A stretch of 64,000 nt of DNA from Oxyruncus cristatus (taxonomy: Eukaryota; Chordata; Aves; Passeriformes; Cotingidae), in assembly GCA_013399855.1 (NCBI GenBank), contig VXAY01002475.1, positions 1,846,965-1,910,964 of the forward strand, read 5' to 3'. Made by a program: the position numbers and the translations under genes. The notes below the pieces were generated by a model. That model was not told the DNA's origin. It ran no database searches and was given only the letters and a program-made list of their open reading frames with translations. Shown piece by piece: positions 1 to 13,241 of this stretch. The number at the start of each line of letters is the position of its first letter. Position 1 is the first letter of the stretch.

Positions 1-1727
1 TAGTTATCCTGATGCATTTGTTCATATTTTGTCATATCTAGGGATGCATTTTGTACCCATAATTCATAGGCTGTTTTGTCAGAGCAGAGCGAGATGTTGA
101 AAGTTTCCGATCTGTACAAGGTGTTTATCAGGTCTGGGTTTATCCCATATAGTGCAGATAATTTTACTGCTGTTCAGAATAGTGAAAATTTGAAGGAAAC
201 CTGGTCTTCTTTCATATGCTGTGTAATTATTTGAGATGTACTTGTGAAACTTCTGTTTTAAATGTGGCTTGTGTCTGTCATCCAGCGGCTCTAAGATGTG
301 TTTTAAATAAGTATGTCCGCTTTGAAAGGTATGTTATTGCCAAGTCATTTTCTATAAAGGCAGTGTTACTTTGTGAGGGTTAGGTTTCCCCCATTCTCCT
401 TCCCAGCAAAGATCTTCTTTCCTGCAAATCTGACCCCTGTGAGATAAGGTTTCCTTCTGTCAGCATTTAATGCCATGTGAGCATTATCAAGCTGGTAATT
501 TCATGTTGGTGGATGTTGTCTGATGGTTACAGAGTGGTCATTCCTTCAGGATGCAAAAATGGTGAAGCCATTCACAGTGATGGGAACCAAACACTCAGAA
601 GAGCAGAGGCCTAAAGGTTGTGCTTTGTTAGGAAGGCATTAAGTGACTGTTGCTGCTTTGGGATGTGTGGGGGAATGGGTATGTCTCCAGGAATCTGAAA
701 TAAGGAGGATTCACCCACAGCATTACTTTTTACTTGCTGTCTGCTCTAAGATTCAAGAAATTCTTAGAAACGCTGTGGTACAGAAGGCTAAGTGTAAGAG
801 TTGACTCTATTAGTGCTCTGTTTTCTTATCCTTAGCTGCTTACTTCTTAGAGTTTCATTTTTCAGCAACTGAGCCTGTAAATTCATATTTAAGATAGTGC
901 TATATGCTTTTGACTGTCTTCCAGAGGAAAAGTCAGTCCCAAATGCACTCGACTGATCCCAAGTATTTGTATGCATTTGCTATAGTGTGTTACAAAGTCA
1001 GTCCTGGGGTGGATTTCATTGCATCATTGTCTGCAGATCTTTGCAGCCAGATGTGTTTCCTGTACCTACTCTACACTTATTGATATATGGGACCATAATT
1101 CGGATGATGATCTGAATATTTCCAGAATGTTTTACAGCATTTCTGTTTTCCAAGATGGTCGATAGTTTCAGCCTGGCCCTCACAGGCATGGCAGAGGAGC
1201 TTGTGAGAACATTTTGGCTGAATTTCTGATGATGTTCATGAGGTAGAAGAGCAGCAGCTGCTGTACTGGTAACAGAAAGAGAGAAAAACTAATTCCAGGG
1301 CACGGCACCTTTCAAAGGCAAGTGAGCATCATGTGACTGTATGTGTATAATTTAAAAGAAAAAGAAAAAAGCTAGAACTTCAGCACAGCCTGTCTCTCCA
1401 GTATATGAGAAGTGAAGCAAATGAATATGGCCTTGAATACACTTTTTAATTTTTCAACACTGTATTTTGCCAACTTTAGTTCACTCTGTTGACTGTTCAG
1501 TCAGACCGTTTTTAAATTAAAAAGGAATACATGGTTGAATTATTTATTAAACAAAAGGTGCTTCCGTGCATGCAGACTACCTGGGTTTTGAATTTCTTTT
1601 GGTGTTGGAGTTTGAAGAAAGTGCATTGCTAATAAGTTAAGAGAATGAACAACCCTCCTTCTAAAATAAGTCTTTCTCTGTCTCTGAGGCAGACAGTAAG
1701 CTAACTGGTGTCTGTCCAGCCAGAGAA

Positions 1728-1781
1728 GAATGTCTGATTTCATTTGAATGTCTGATCTTCATTCGAATGTCTAATTTTGAC
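1728..1781. repeat. Short tandem repeat, about three 18-19 bp copies
   Basis: Three successive imperfect copies begin with GAATGTCTGAT or GAATGTCTAAT at 1728, 1746 and 1765. They are visible by eye and have no known function. Confidence 0.7.
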
Positions 1782-2691
1782 CTCAGTATGAAGTTTTTTC
1801 CTCAGTTTTCTAGGCTCCATAGAGACAAAAAGCTATTAATTTCTGGTAGAGAAATGTACTTGCAAATCAAGCAAGCCTGAATTATCTCCTAATTTTATAG
1901 ATGCTCCTGATGGGTTAAAATAAGTATTTACTGGTGGATTAATGTGGAGGAACTGTAAATAAGTAGAAGGAGGCTTGCAAAAACTTTGAATCACACTACC
2001 ATCAGCCTGTATGTCCCTGGAGGTTACCAAATTCGTCTTGGGGTGATAAGCACCTTGTACAGTGACCTTTGCTTTGCTCAGTCCCCATTACAGCCTCTGT
2101 GCTGGTGTTCCACACTGGTGCACAGACAGTGTTTCTTGTACTGTTGGAGGAGCTTGTATTGTATTGTTAGCTTCTGAGTGCCTGAACTTTTCTTGTCCAC
2201 TTCCCCAGAAGTAAAGAATCACTAGCTTTGGACTGGACTGTTCCTTTGGCTGATACAGAAACACTCTCATGCTGGGAAACTCAGAGGGGTCTTCCATCAG
2301 CTGGGGAGCTGTGGTCTTCACAGCTTGCTTCAAACTTGGTGGGCTGTTTTACCTGGTATTGAAAAAGGAATTAACTCGTTGAATCTGAGGGAACATCAGT
2401 CCAAGAGGTTGATATTTCTCGTCACTGATGTGGGACTTGAAAACCGTGTAGGGTTGTAGCGATCTAAGAAGTGTGATGCACTGCAACAGGCCGGCCATGG
2501 CAGCAAAGAGGCTCTAGAGAAAGGTTGATGAGACCTGCCAGGGCTCTGAAGAGCTCCCAGTCACACCAGTGTGTGTAGGAGGGTGGTTGTGAGCCTGGAG
2601 CTTTTCTGTGGAGGGAAAGCAGTGAGCAGTAGCGAGTGGCTGGGCACACCCTGGCTTTGATAGCTACAGATGGAGACCTAAAAGATTGCAG

Positions 2692-2826
2692 GGCCACAGT
2701 CCAACACCAGCACATGTAAAATAAGGCTCAGGATTTAGATAACTCTGTTCCAGCATACTGACGTGCATGGCCACAGTCCAACTCCAACACATGCAAAATT
2801 AGTTTCAGGATCATTCCAGCATACTG
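2692..2826. repeat. Tandem duplication, two diverged copies offset by 77 bp
   Basis: Copy 1 (about 2692-2761) and copy 2 (about 2769-2826) both begin GGCCACAGTCCAAC and both end CCAGCATACTGA. Between these ends they share CACATG and a CAGGAT block. Copy 2 lacks roughly 19 bases in its second half. The divergence suggests an old local duplication. Confidence 0.8.
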
Positions 2827-2893
2827 AAGCCTATGCCTAAACCAGTTATTGCCACAAGCTCAGCTAAATCAGAGGAGAACATTCAAAATAGTA

Positions 2894-2933
2894 TTTTTCT
2901 CTTTCTTTCTTTTTTTTTTTTTTTTTTTTTTTT
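2894..2933. repeat. Pyrimidine tract ending in a long T run
   Basis: A CT-rich stretch runs into an uninterrupted run of T at about 2911-2933. It could be a simple microsatellite or the reverse complement of an old poly(A) tail; no retroposon body is recognisable beside it. Confidence 0.75.
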
Positions 2934-5900
2934 AATACCAGGATAGTTCAGGTGAAAAAAAAAAATTATATTTTCGTAGTGGAAAAGGAAAATGGAATTA
3001 TTGATATATCAGCTTCATGAGCAGCATTTCATATCTTTATAGCCCACAAATAGCATGTTATAGTATCAGTGTACTTTAAGGCTATTTTACAAAACATGGA
3101 TATGAGTTGACCCAGTAATGTACTTTCTGAGATACATCATTAGTATAAAACAATTAATGACCCCCTTCAGAAAATATCGTGTTCTCAGTATGTCCACTAT
3201 ACACTGTTAAACCAGTGAGGAAAAAACCCATACTGAACAGTTAAGGGATCCCTTCTCAAGATTCAAAGTAAAGCATTTAATCAATATTTTTCCGTTACAG
3301 CAAAAATCATATAATTAACATATTTTATTTTTTAAAAAAAGGGTGCTAGTAAAATAGGTTCAGCAGTTCAGAGTCTCTTGTAAGTATTTCTTCAAATATA
3401 GCTCATTTTTTTTTTCAAATGGGTAAAGAAGTTGGAAGTTATACTCAAGTGGCATGTACCAAAGAAGTTAATGGGAGAAAAATTGTTTACAGAAGTATTG
3501 GTATTAGCTCAAAGTGGTCATTTAGTTTAAAGGAAAGTTAAAAGTAAAAAAATGGACTTACTGGAAAAGTCTACCATAGTCCAAAAGTTGTAACACACAC
3601 CATGACATTATTCACTCTTTAGAGACTGTCAGCACCTCTGTAATCAGTAAGCTCTAAATGGAATGACAATCTTTAATTCTTTCTCATTTTGTTGAGGGGA
3701 AAATTAGTAATTTAGCTACCTGTACAGATGCTTTTAGGTGACTGATTCTTTTGTTGGTTTCTTTCTTACCCGTGTCTACAGAGAGATGTTCCTGTGACAT
3801 TTTAAATAATTTACATTTTTCTTCATTAGAATGAAGTTTTCTAAAATCTGATGATCTGATACTGGCACTTCTGTGGTGATTTTGCCACCCTGTGATAAGA
3901 TAATAATAATGAAAAGGGGTTTTCTTAAACAGTGGTATGCAAGAACTTATCCAGTGACACCTGATGGCCTGAGAGCTACTTAGAATGTAGGCAGGTCTGT
4001 GGTTCTGACTTGAAAAAGAATGATTTGTTTGGTGTTTGGATTTTTTTAAACCCAGCAGCTCAGGGTGAAACTTTTCTAGTGTAATTACTAAATATTTCTG
4101 TACAAGTACTCAAACGATTTTAAAAGATATTAATGGATTTTGAAAACTATATGGAGGTGGGTGTTAATTTGTGCCTTTTGGAATCTCACAAACTGCATTG
4201 CTGGGCACATGAGAAGAACCTAAAAAAAATAAGTTAAACAGCACTTTCCTCCACCCAGATTCATCATCTTTCCCACAGTTTACTGACACCTGGATTTTCT
4301 TCATAGTGTAGCCTGTACACTGTACCAAATGGTTCTGTTTGTCCCATGTGTATGTTAGGAACAAGACAGAGGTCATAATGAAGCACATCTTACCTGTTGG
4401 TTTATAGGTATGTCGAGACTCCAACATGTGGAAGAAACAGGGTAAGTATGGAAGCAAGAAGAAGCAATATATTCATTCACAGAAGTCCAGTTAATGGTTA
4501 TTTTAGTTGATTAGCTAGCAACTTCATTTTCTCCCTCATGAAATTGCCTCCACAGATCCTTACTTCTGGAGCTTAATCAGCAGTAGCAATCCATCCCAGG
4601 AGTGGGAGATCAGGAGTACTTAATTAAAGAGGGACTGTAAGGCAACTCTCCCAAATTGGATATCTGATCTAGCCTTGGCATCAGGAGAGCAATGCTAGGT
4701 AAAAGTGTTTATCAAGCTCCATGTAGCCACTCTGCAAATCTCAGAGATGGGAATATGGTGCAGACAGCCTGTAGAAGCTGCTATAACCTGAGTAGTATGG
4801 GTTTTAAGGCCATCTGGTACCTGAACACCTGCCTACAAATAACACATACAAATCCAAAAGATGGTCCAGTTGGATAGCCTCTGCGCTTAGATTCCCCACT
4901 GGAATTTTCTCCAAAAGCAGTAAACAATCCGTATGAAGTTTGGAAAGTCATTGTCCTCTCTGGTCAGTAATCAAGCGCCCATTTCAAATTTATGTGACAG
5001 GATCAAAGCTAAGACAGGTGAGTCAAGGGTTTGGGGAAGAAAACTATTGAGACATGAGAATCACAGACTGCTTTTGGCACAAACATTGGTAAAACTGGAG
5101 AATATTCTAAGCTTTTTTAAGAAAGGGAGGACAAAACCATGGAAAGTATGTTGTATGGAGGGTTGGGAGCTAATGTTGCCATCAGAATTATAAAGGGACA
5201 CCAAAGTAGATTTTGAGGATAGATGGCAAAGAACACTGGCAAAATACCAAGGAGAGATCCATGAGGATATGCTTAAGCACAACCTTTCTGATACAAAAGG
5301 TGTCAGCTTTGCTTGTGAAGATACACATTCTGGACTGAGAAGTACAATAAGGTGTTCTGGCAGCTCAGATGTGCTATTCTGAAGAAAGCAAGAACTAGCA
5401 CAAGCTAGATAAAATGACATTCTGATAAGTGGCAAAGTACATCCAGTTCTAAAGCATCCACTTTTCCTGTGGAAAGGTTATACAAATCTACCGCAATTTC
5501 ATGGACCTCATCTGGCAAACTTGGTGGTTTGGGATCTAAAATGCTTTGAATGTATACAGTCAAATTAAGGAGGGGGGATTTCAAAGCCATGGTTTTGGAG
5601 TGGTAGATCTGAAAAGCCAGTGAAGGAGTTGGGTGGTGGAAGAGTCCTGCATACGAAGAATCTAGGAAAGAAGATTTTGCATCCTGCAGTTTTGAAACAG
5701 ACTGGCAAAAATGGTGTTAGAGGGAACAGTGTAGTGATCCGTGGTCATTTGCTGCAAGCTCAGCTCCCATTAAGTGGCTGGAGGTTCCAGGATCTAGTAG
5801 TGATACCATGGAAGTGAAGACTATTTAACCAAAACCAAGCACTCTCATGGCTATGCTCTGTGAGTTTCTGATATTCATTGAATTCATTGAAGGACTGTGC

Positions 5901-8900
5901 ACAGGTCTGACTGCATAAACGTCTACCTTTTAATTATACCATTTGTACATGTGCGTGTGGTTTCAGACTGGCCTTAAAAGTCACGAATACTGGCAGAGGG
6001 TGAAGAAGTTTGACATTCCTGCATGTGCATATATAAAACCCAAAAGTCTGCAGCACTCCTTTCAGTTTCATTTCAATTCAATTTTATCAAAACCGATATT
6101 TTCACAATATGGTAAGGTCCTGACTCAGTGTTGAAGTTACATGGCGTTCAGTAGGGCTGGAGAGGTACACAGAAGTGAGATTAAAGTTTGAAGCTTACTT
6201 TCTTCTCATGCTGAGCTAAGAATACGTGTGATGGTTTACAGGATAATGATATTTAACTGTAATCTTCTTGGGGCATGGATGGCATTCCATTGATTTTCTA
6301 AAACTGAACTTGGTATTGCTGATTAATAAAACAATGAATACAGAAAATGAACTATTTTGTGTTTTATTAACAATTTGCATTTCATTCAGTATTTCATTTT
6401 AAACTAGTACAAAATCATACCATCGAATGGTAAGATGTAATTGCTGATCATGTATCTCTTTGTTCCAGACACTTTTATAAAAGTGTATGTATTATGTATG
6501 ATGTGACCTTCAAATGCCATGAATGCGTTGTGCAATAAACTGTCAATATTTGTGGCTATAAGGTACTAGATGACTTTTACAATAATTGGAACAGCTTTAT
6601 TAAAAGCTTGGATCACTCAGCTGGTTAAAGAGAAAGACACAGGCCAATGTTCATCTGGGAGTTTCCTTCTGCCAACTGTTAAATGAAAGAAATTGCAAGG
6701 TACTTAAGATGTCTTCTTCTTGGAAAAATAAAATACAGTTAAAAAGGTCTCATGCAAAAAAATATTCTCTCAAAAATATTTTTTTTAACATGTTTAATTT
6801 TCAGTCAAAACTGAGCTCTGTCAGTTAATGGCAAGCAAACAACCCTGGTTTTTAAGTTCTAAATCTGATTTTCTATGTCTTTTGGTCACACGAGTCTTCA
6901 AAGAAATGAGGCAGTTAAAATGATGTACTCAGAAACTGTGTTTGAACTTTGATTATCTTAAAAGGTTTTAAATTTTTAGAACAATTTCTAAGTAAGACAA
7001 TTTGGAAAGCTAAGAACTCCAAGACAAAAACTCTGTAGGGAATTCAATTGAAATGAAAAAAAAAGAGGATAAGAAATGTTTTGTGATGAAACAAAGCTTA
7101 ATTTTGGTTAAATGTCTATTAATATCTCTTTGTGCTGTGTATCCAGCCTCTTGCATGCGTCTCAGAGTAAGTACCACCATGAAAAGCATCAAGATATATC
7201 CAACACTGTGTACATACAGTATTGTCATGAAAAGTGTTTTGAACCTGTGGGGTGTGAAAACCACCAGTCTTCAGGTGTGTCATTTATGGGCTTAAGGTGT
7301 ATGTGCAGCCCCCAAGTCAGCAGCCTCACAGTTACTAAGAAATTGCTTGGAATACTTTGCCTCTCTTCCAGTTGTGCTTGAAATAACACCCAGCTACTCC
7401 CCTGCAGCCCAGGGTATTGGCTGTGACTGACATTCACCCACTTCTACATGTTGCAAGACTTCCCTCATATAAATGGCTCCAGGCATTTTACTTCAGTTTA
7501 ATTTAGACTACAATTTAAATTTAACTCTGCCATTGCACTAATTATTAGCAGAGTCAGGGCGGTTTGTGCCTGTTGTTTGTGTGGCTCAGAGAGCTAAGGG
7601 GGAATTCTTATGTCAGGAGTGGTATCTTTTTATTTACCAGTGGAACCTTTGTATAATCTTTATTTCTAATAATACAAACAATGTGAATGCTGCTTTCTCA
7701 CTGGTAGGCCTCCTTTCCAATTCTCTTCTAAAATAGCTCTCTGTTTAAACAAATTCTCTGCCAATCCATAGTAACAGTTTAAGATTCCCATATATGGTCA
7801 TTATAAAACCTAAATCCTTGATGAAACAATAGAGACAGCAAGTTGTTCCTGACCTAAGACATTAGTAACTCTTTCCGGAGGCCTAAAATGTAACTGTAAT
7901 ATTTAGTAATATTAGAAGCTTTCATTTTAAGCCGTGAACTTCACTAGCAAAGAAGTGTAGTGACATCTGCTAATAGGGTCCTAATTTCAAATTTTGAGCA
8001 CAGGACCAGATTATTTTCTCATTTACATTGAACAATACTAATTGAAGTTACTTCAGGTAGCTAGAAAAATATGATTAATTATATCCCTAATTATATTCCT
8101 ATTTTCCACTATTTTCAGTATTATTAAAGCTTTCTCTAAGGAGTAGGCAAGAAAGGTAACGCATGTTTTCCCAAAAACTTTGCATATCCTGTGCTGCTTC
8201 CCAGGGATAGAAGTGGTTGAGTCCAGGCATACTTGCACAAAGGTGACAGCAGTGACAGGATTAACACACTGAATATCTTCTAACTCCCTTCTTGACATTT
8301 GATTTCCTGCCACAAGATGGGCTAATCTGGGTGGTTTACAGGTCATCAAAAAATAGCTGTGGTCACTACCACTTCTCGTTGCACCATATTTCATTAACTT
8401 TTACAGGCAGTTCTGAAGAACTACAAATATTTCGAATTTCAGAAATACATGAAGATTATGTGCGGCTTTAAAGACTTCTGGCCACATTTTCAAAGGGTTC
8501 TTTAGTAGTGTCAAAAATTGTGCAAGGGCAAACACATCCTTGTAAGTCTGATTACCTATTTTGTGCGTTGATTACCTTTTCCATGCGATTGCCTCTTTTT
8601 GGCTAATTTGGCAAACCCTGTGTCGACGAATTCCAACTGACTCCACTGATCATTTAGTCTGCACGAGGGCTGCAATTTAGCTGCTTTGAACATGAAAGCA
8701 GCTCTTCGTGAATTTCTGCACTTTCACACACAAGCAGCAAATAAATGCTCTGGTAAAATTTGTGGGACACGTATGTAGATGTTCCTTTCAAAATTTGGCA
8801 GCTAACGTGACTGAAGTCAGTGCTGCTGCCTAACCAAGTGAAAACAGGTTTCTTTTTGCAAAAGCAATCCATCCTTTTCTAATAATTTCTATAGACTCAT

Positions 8901-10541
8901 CCCAGACAGGTGGACCAGTTGTACAGAAAATATATGGAAATGTCAAAGAATTTGTTTTCTTTTGCTCTTCATATGTCTGCCTAGATAGTTTCTGCTTTGA
9001 GTACACAGATTCACTGTCCACCTAAGTTTGTCTTCTCTTTTCTAGCAATATCCCCTGGAGTTGGCATTTTGCCTCTGTGACATCTGTATGTGTGTGCTGA
9101 GGGCACCGCCTGCTGCGGCTCATTTCTGGGTAGATCATTTCTGATACCTAGTAAGAGATCTGCTGGAAAAAAAGAGGATTCACTGGTGTCTTTCTCACTT
9201 TCTCTTAACCTTCTACTGTTAAAGTGCTCCTGGCTTGAAACTGTTGACTGGGGTTATCTGACTCTGTGGAAACTTCCTTTCCAGGTATGGTGGTGATGTG
9301 AAAACAGCGCTACGTGGGCCATCTCCAAACTAGATGGGGAGTGGTGGCTTGTAGTCCTTCCTCTCCTGAGAAGTGGGCATCAGTCTGAAGAAGGGCAATC
9401 CTTCAAATACTGATCTTAGGGATTGCTTAATTTTAATTTCAGTCTGCGTGACAAACAGATTTGACCATATTTTGGCCAAACTGGCTCTTTGGTTATGCAG
9501 CAAATTGCCACCTTCTGATGTGGATGTTGGAGTGAAATTTCTTTCCTTGCATTTGTCCCACGAGAACATGTGCAAAGTCAGTTATCAGGTGTAGCTGAGG
9601 CATGGTATGCAAGAGATGTCCCTGTCATACCACCCCAGAAGCTGCTTTGTGGCTGAATTCCTCTCTGTGCTGTGCCACAGAGCAGTATCTGCCTGCCCAG
9701 CAGGTGCAGTAGAGCAGCTGGAGGACTCCCAGCTGTTCCTTTCCCTTACACTGACCCAAAGACCAATTTTATATGTAGAACTGAGTGTTGCTTTTTGCAC
9801 TTCTGCCCATGACTTTTGCTGTGAACAGACACTTTCAAAGTGAAAGTTCAGCAAGAGTAAGTTTAGAGACAAGGCTCTGAAGACTTACATGTAGCATTTA
9901 CATCTATACCATACTTTATACTCTGTTCTGTTATTTCCTGCATTTGAATCAGGAAAGGTTGGGATGGGCAGGAAGACATTCAGGACGTCGACATGCCTAT
10001 AATGGAAGTAGATAGCAAAAAAAAAGCAGTTTAATCCCATGTGCATCGAGTGCACAGCATATAGACCACATAACTCAGTGAACCGCAATGGCTGTAAGAT
10101 AAGTGACTGTTCTCTTTCCTTCCTGATCTTTTATCCTCAGAATTGAGAAGCCCAAAACCCATAGCTCAAATCCTGAGTAAATCATAAATTAAACTACTTT
10201 GTGGAGGCTAATCCTAGTTCTGCAGATCTGTAAAACATTACTACGTTTTTGCACAATTCAACAGAACTGAGATTTTCTGCTTGTGAAGGGGCTCTCAATA
10301 GCAGGAGAAAAGGGACATCAGAGTTGTAGGATACGTGATTACTGCCAGAGCTGAAGATTTTTCAGTCCCCACATACTCCGTTGTTGGCATAGCCTGTATT
10401 CACCAGTTTGCTTCTTAAGTTTTTTCTTGCTGATCTCCTCTCCTTTTTCCGTGTCACTTTTTTCACCCTTCATTTTCCACAGATTGCTTTTAAGAGACTT
10501 TGTACAAGGAAACCTTGGTAGCAGAGTCAGTGAGACTTGAA

Positions 10542-10575
10542 CACATTTTAAAGTTAAGCACATTTTAAACTTAAG
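10542..10575. repeat. 17-bp direct tandem repeat
   Basis: CACATTTTAAAGTTAAG at 10542-10558 is followed immediately by the same 17 bases with one G/C change at 10559-10575. Confidence 0.75.
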
Positions 10576-13068
10576 TGCCTCTACAAATAGGTACAATGTG
10601 CCAAAATGGGGCCCCAGTGAGAAGCTGGGGTAGCATTTGATGGGAAGAGTCGGCAGCCTTGAACATATCTTTTCATTGTTTGAAATAAAAGAACTTAGAT
10701 GTAAAGCTGCTCATTCAGGTAGCAATGGCCTCCAGCACTTCGGTGGGCTTTGTAGGCAGAGGAATTCAAAAGAAAACCCCTCAGCTCAGCTTTAAAGTCT
10801 TAGGAATGCTTTCACTGTGGGAAGAAAAATTCTTCAAGGTAAGGCCCCTGTTGGAGCAAAGCCTTTGGAGCTATCTACTGTATGTCTACTTAAATCTAAA
10901 AGAAAACTCTTCAGACCACCCACATCTTTCTTTGCTTCATTGTTGTTTTCAGTTTGCTTTTTCAGAGGGATTAGTGCTAGAGTAAACTCTATCGTCTCGC
11001 TGCCTTGAAAAAATTCAATTTTGTGTAAAGTGAAAATTACACTCTTAAATCTGCAAAGTGAGCTGTTCATCTTACAAATTTATTCTTTTTTATTGGGCCA
11101 CACATATTCTAGATAGAAAGATAAAAGGCAAATGGATAACAGGCCATCATTTAGAGTGACATATAGCAAAACATAACTAGTAGACTTATTCAGTGAATTC
11201 CTCCTGAGTGGCTTGTTAACTTTATCTATATATTTATCTATAATGCTCATATAGTATTTATTGAAAACCAAAATAAAATCCTGCAGTTTATTATCATGCA
11301 TTCTGCATTTTGCTCTTCAGAAAAATCTTTTTACACTCAGGAATTCATTTTTTCCCAAAGCAGCTCAAGCCATAATTATATACAACTTTTGAGGAGTAAA
11401 AAAGGAGAAAATCTAAACTCTTTAGGGATATTGGAATTATAGAATAGCACCTATATATGTTTTTCCTGGACTCACAAAGACGAAATAAACTCCTGTAGTA
11501 TGCTACTTCATGTATGTGAAGATAATTCAAAATGACATTTACTAGCTTTCTAACTTAAATATTATGCTTTAACTCTGCAGTCTAAGAACAGTCAGAAAAT
11601 GTTAAACAAGATTCTGATGTGAAAACTATCAGATTTGCCTTTTGAAAACTAGTAATAGCTTGATTGCATACATGAATAAGATAAACATTTATATATATGT
11701 TTTAATCACTCTATCATCTTTTTTCAGCTTTAAGCAAAATAGTTTAGAGGAACCATTTTATAATACATACTCAAATGTCTGTTAGTGTTACCTTTTCCAG
11801 AGATCTGGTATCTAGGTCTCTGCTACTGTGAGAATAGCTTTTATTAGAGCCAAATGTTTAAGTCTTTCTTATGTCCCATTACTTCCATTTAAAAGGCAAT
11901 GCTGTGTAAACTGTGTTATGTTTCCTGACAGCTTTAGTTACATATCAAATGGGTAGAGACAGAACATTTTTAGTCAGGAGTTTATGGTTGAAATAACCGA
12001 GACTCTGCATGCAGGTTTTAAATACGTGCTCCCCACCCCAGTATAACCCAGATAGCTCAGCTCTTGCACGGGGATGTCATGATGTGTCCCTGTGTACTGC
12101 TCCTGACATACCAGCAGCATCAATCTGCTCCAGAAGTTCAACATTTGCCATGGTACTTTTTTTTGGGAAATCATTAATTGATACGTAGATGTGATATTAC
12201 ACGTCCCTGTAAGTACAAGATGAGAGACAAGTCTTGTGTGGTTTGAATAATGACTTTTTAAAAATGCCCTACATTTTTGCAATTTTTATGTCAGTCTTTT
12301 GTAAGTTATTTTGTTTGTAGCCTGCTTGGATAAAAGCAGCTTGTTCAAGATGGCTGAAAATGACTGTTTCTTTATATCGGGAGAGAGAAGAGTGTCCTGG
12401 AGTCTCACCCATTGTATTATGATGCAAAGAATAAGTGTAGCTGTGAACACTGAAGGAGAAAACACAGGAGCTGCGGGTGAGAGGGAGAAGGAATTTCCCT
12501 CATCTGATGAATTTTTACATTGTTTTTCCCATGATATTAGGTCACTCACTAGGTTGTTGTTTGTCATTCCAGCACTGAAATGTTGCAAAAGGAAGTTTGT
12601 TAGTTGTTGAAGGAAATGTGTGTAGACATCATCACTGTTGTTGGACCCTCTTGTCACTGCAATTCTGTTGTTTCAGGAGGTTTTAATGCACTGGTACCAA
12701 CTTTTTCCCTCTAAAAGCATACAGATTTTCACAGTACTTAAATAGAATCAACAAAACAACAATCTCAAACTTTTGGAGAAAGAATTAATAGGGATGAAGC
12801 AAAAAAAGAAATCAAACCAGCTGCTGACGCAGCTGTTTCTTTTCTTGTATAATTCAGTTCAATATAAAGGTACCATATGCTGCTTAACATGATGATAGGA
12901 AAGATGAAATAATTTAAGACAATAACAAGAAAATACATGAATTGTCAGCATTCTGTCAGATTTAAAGAATGAAATAGACAGGTGTAGTATTGACATGTTT
13001 AACTTTGTGTTGTGTTAGCAGTTTCAGTGAGAACAACTCCTGACATGTGCTGAAGTGATGTGAGAACA

Positions 13069-13082
13069 TTTCTGTGTTGCAG
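13069..13082 (+). other. ZNF536: 3' splice acceptor of ZNF536 exon A
   Basis: A modest pyrimidine stretch ending TTGCAG (AG at 13081-13082) precedes the exon. The position is fixed by protein similarity: the exon's first two bases, AC, complete an Asp codon whose G lies in the preceding exon, so the intron is phase 1. Confidence 0.88.
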
Positions 13083-13235
13083 ACATTGGAGAAGAAGCTG
13101 GGAGATCTGTAGGAGTCCAGCAGCCAGCTTTACTGAGAGACAGGAGCCTTGGTTCTGCCATGAAAGACTGCCCATATTGTGGAAAAACTTTCAGAACATC
13201 CCATCACTTAAAGGTCCACTTGAGAATACATACAG
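13083..13235 (+). CDS. ZNF536: ZNF536 internal coding exon (exon A), one C2H2 zinc finger
   Basis: This 153-base exon of zinc finger protein 536 begins with the last two bases of a codon, has 50 complete codons, and ends with the first base of a Gly codon (phase 1 at both ends, so it is symmetric). The translation starts in a Gly/Glu-rich linker (GEEAGR, then QQPALLRDRSLG). It then contains one classical C2H2 finger: MKDCPYCGKTFRTSHHLKVH ending LRIHT, with Cys pair C-P-Y-C and His spaced H-x3-H. ZNF536 is described as a brain-enriched nuclear repressor that restrains neuronal differentiation by dampening retinoic-acid-induced transcription. The finger is followed, across the intron, by a TGEKP linker to the next finger in exon B. 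The exon is too small to look like a gene on its own. The identification rests on a near-exact recalled match to vertebrate ZNF536; the related paralogue ZNF219 is less likely because the C-terminal exon also fits ZNF536. Confidence 0.95.
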
Positions 13236-13241
13236 GTGAGA
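13236..13241 (+). other. ZNF536: 5' splice donor of exon A
   Basis: The exon ends ACAG and the intron begins GTGAGA, a good donor. It leaves one base (G) of a glycine codon that is completed by GT at the start of exon B, giving the TGEKP linker. Confidence 0.93.

Larger units (their letters stand above)
1..13082 (+). other. ZNF536: Intron of ZNF536, upstream of exon A; no coding sequence recognised
   Basis: This stretch precedes the first recognisable ZNF536 exon, which begins in mid-codon, so it must be intron if the gene is intact. All open frames here are short, mostly under 125 codons, and show no recognisable domain. It contains a pyrimidine/T tract near 2894-2933, a 77-bp-offset tandem duplication at 2692-2826, and smaller direct repeats at 1728-1780 and 10542-10575. 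I see no complete transposable element. The large N-terminal coding exon of the family is not here and is expected further upstream. Confidence 0.8.
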
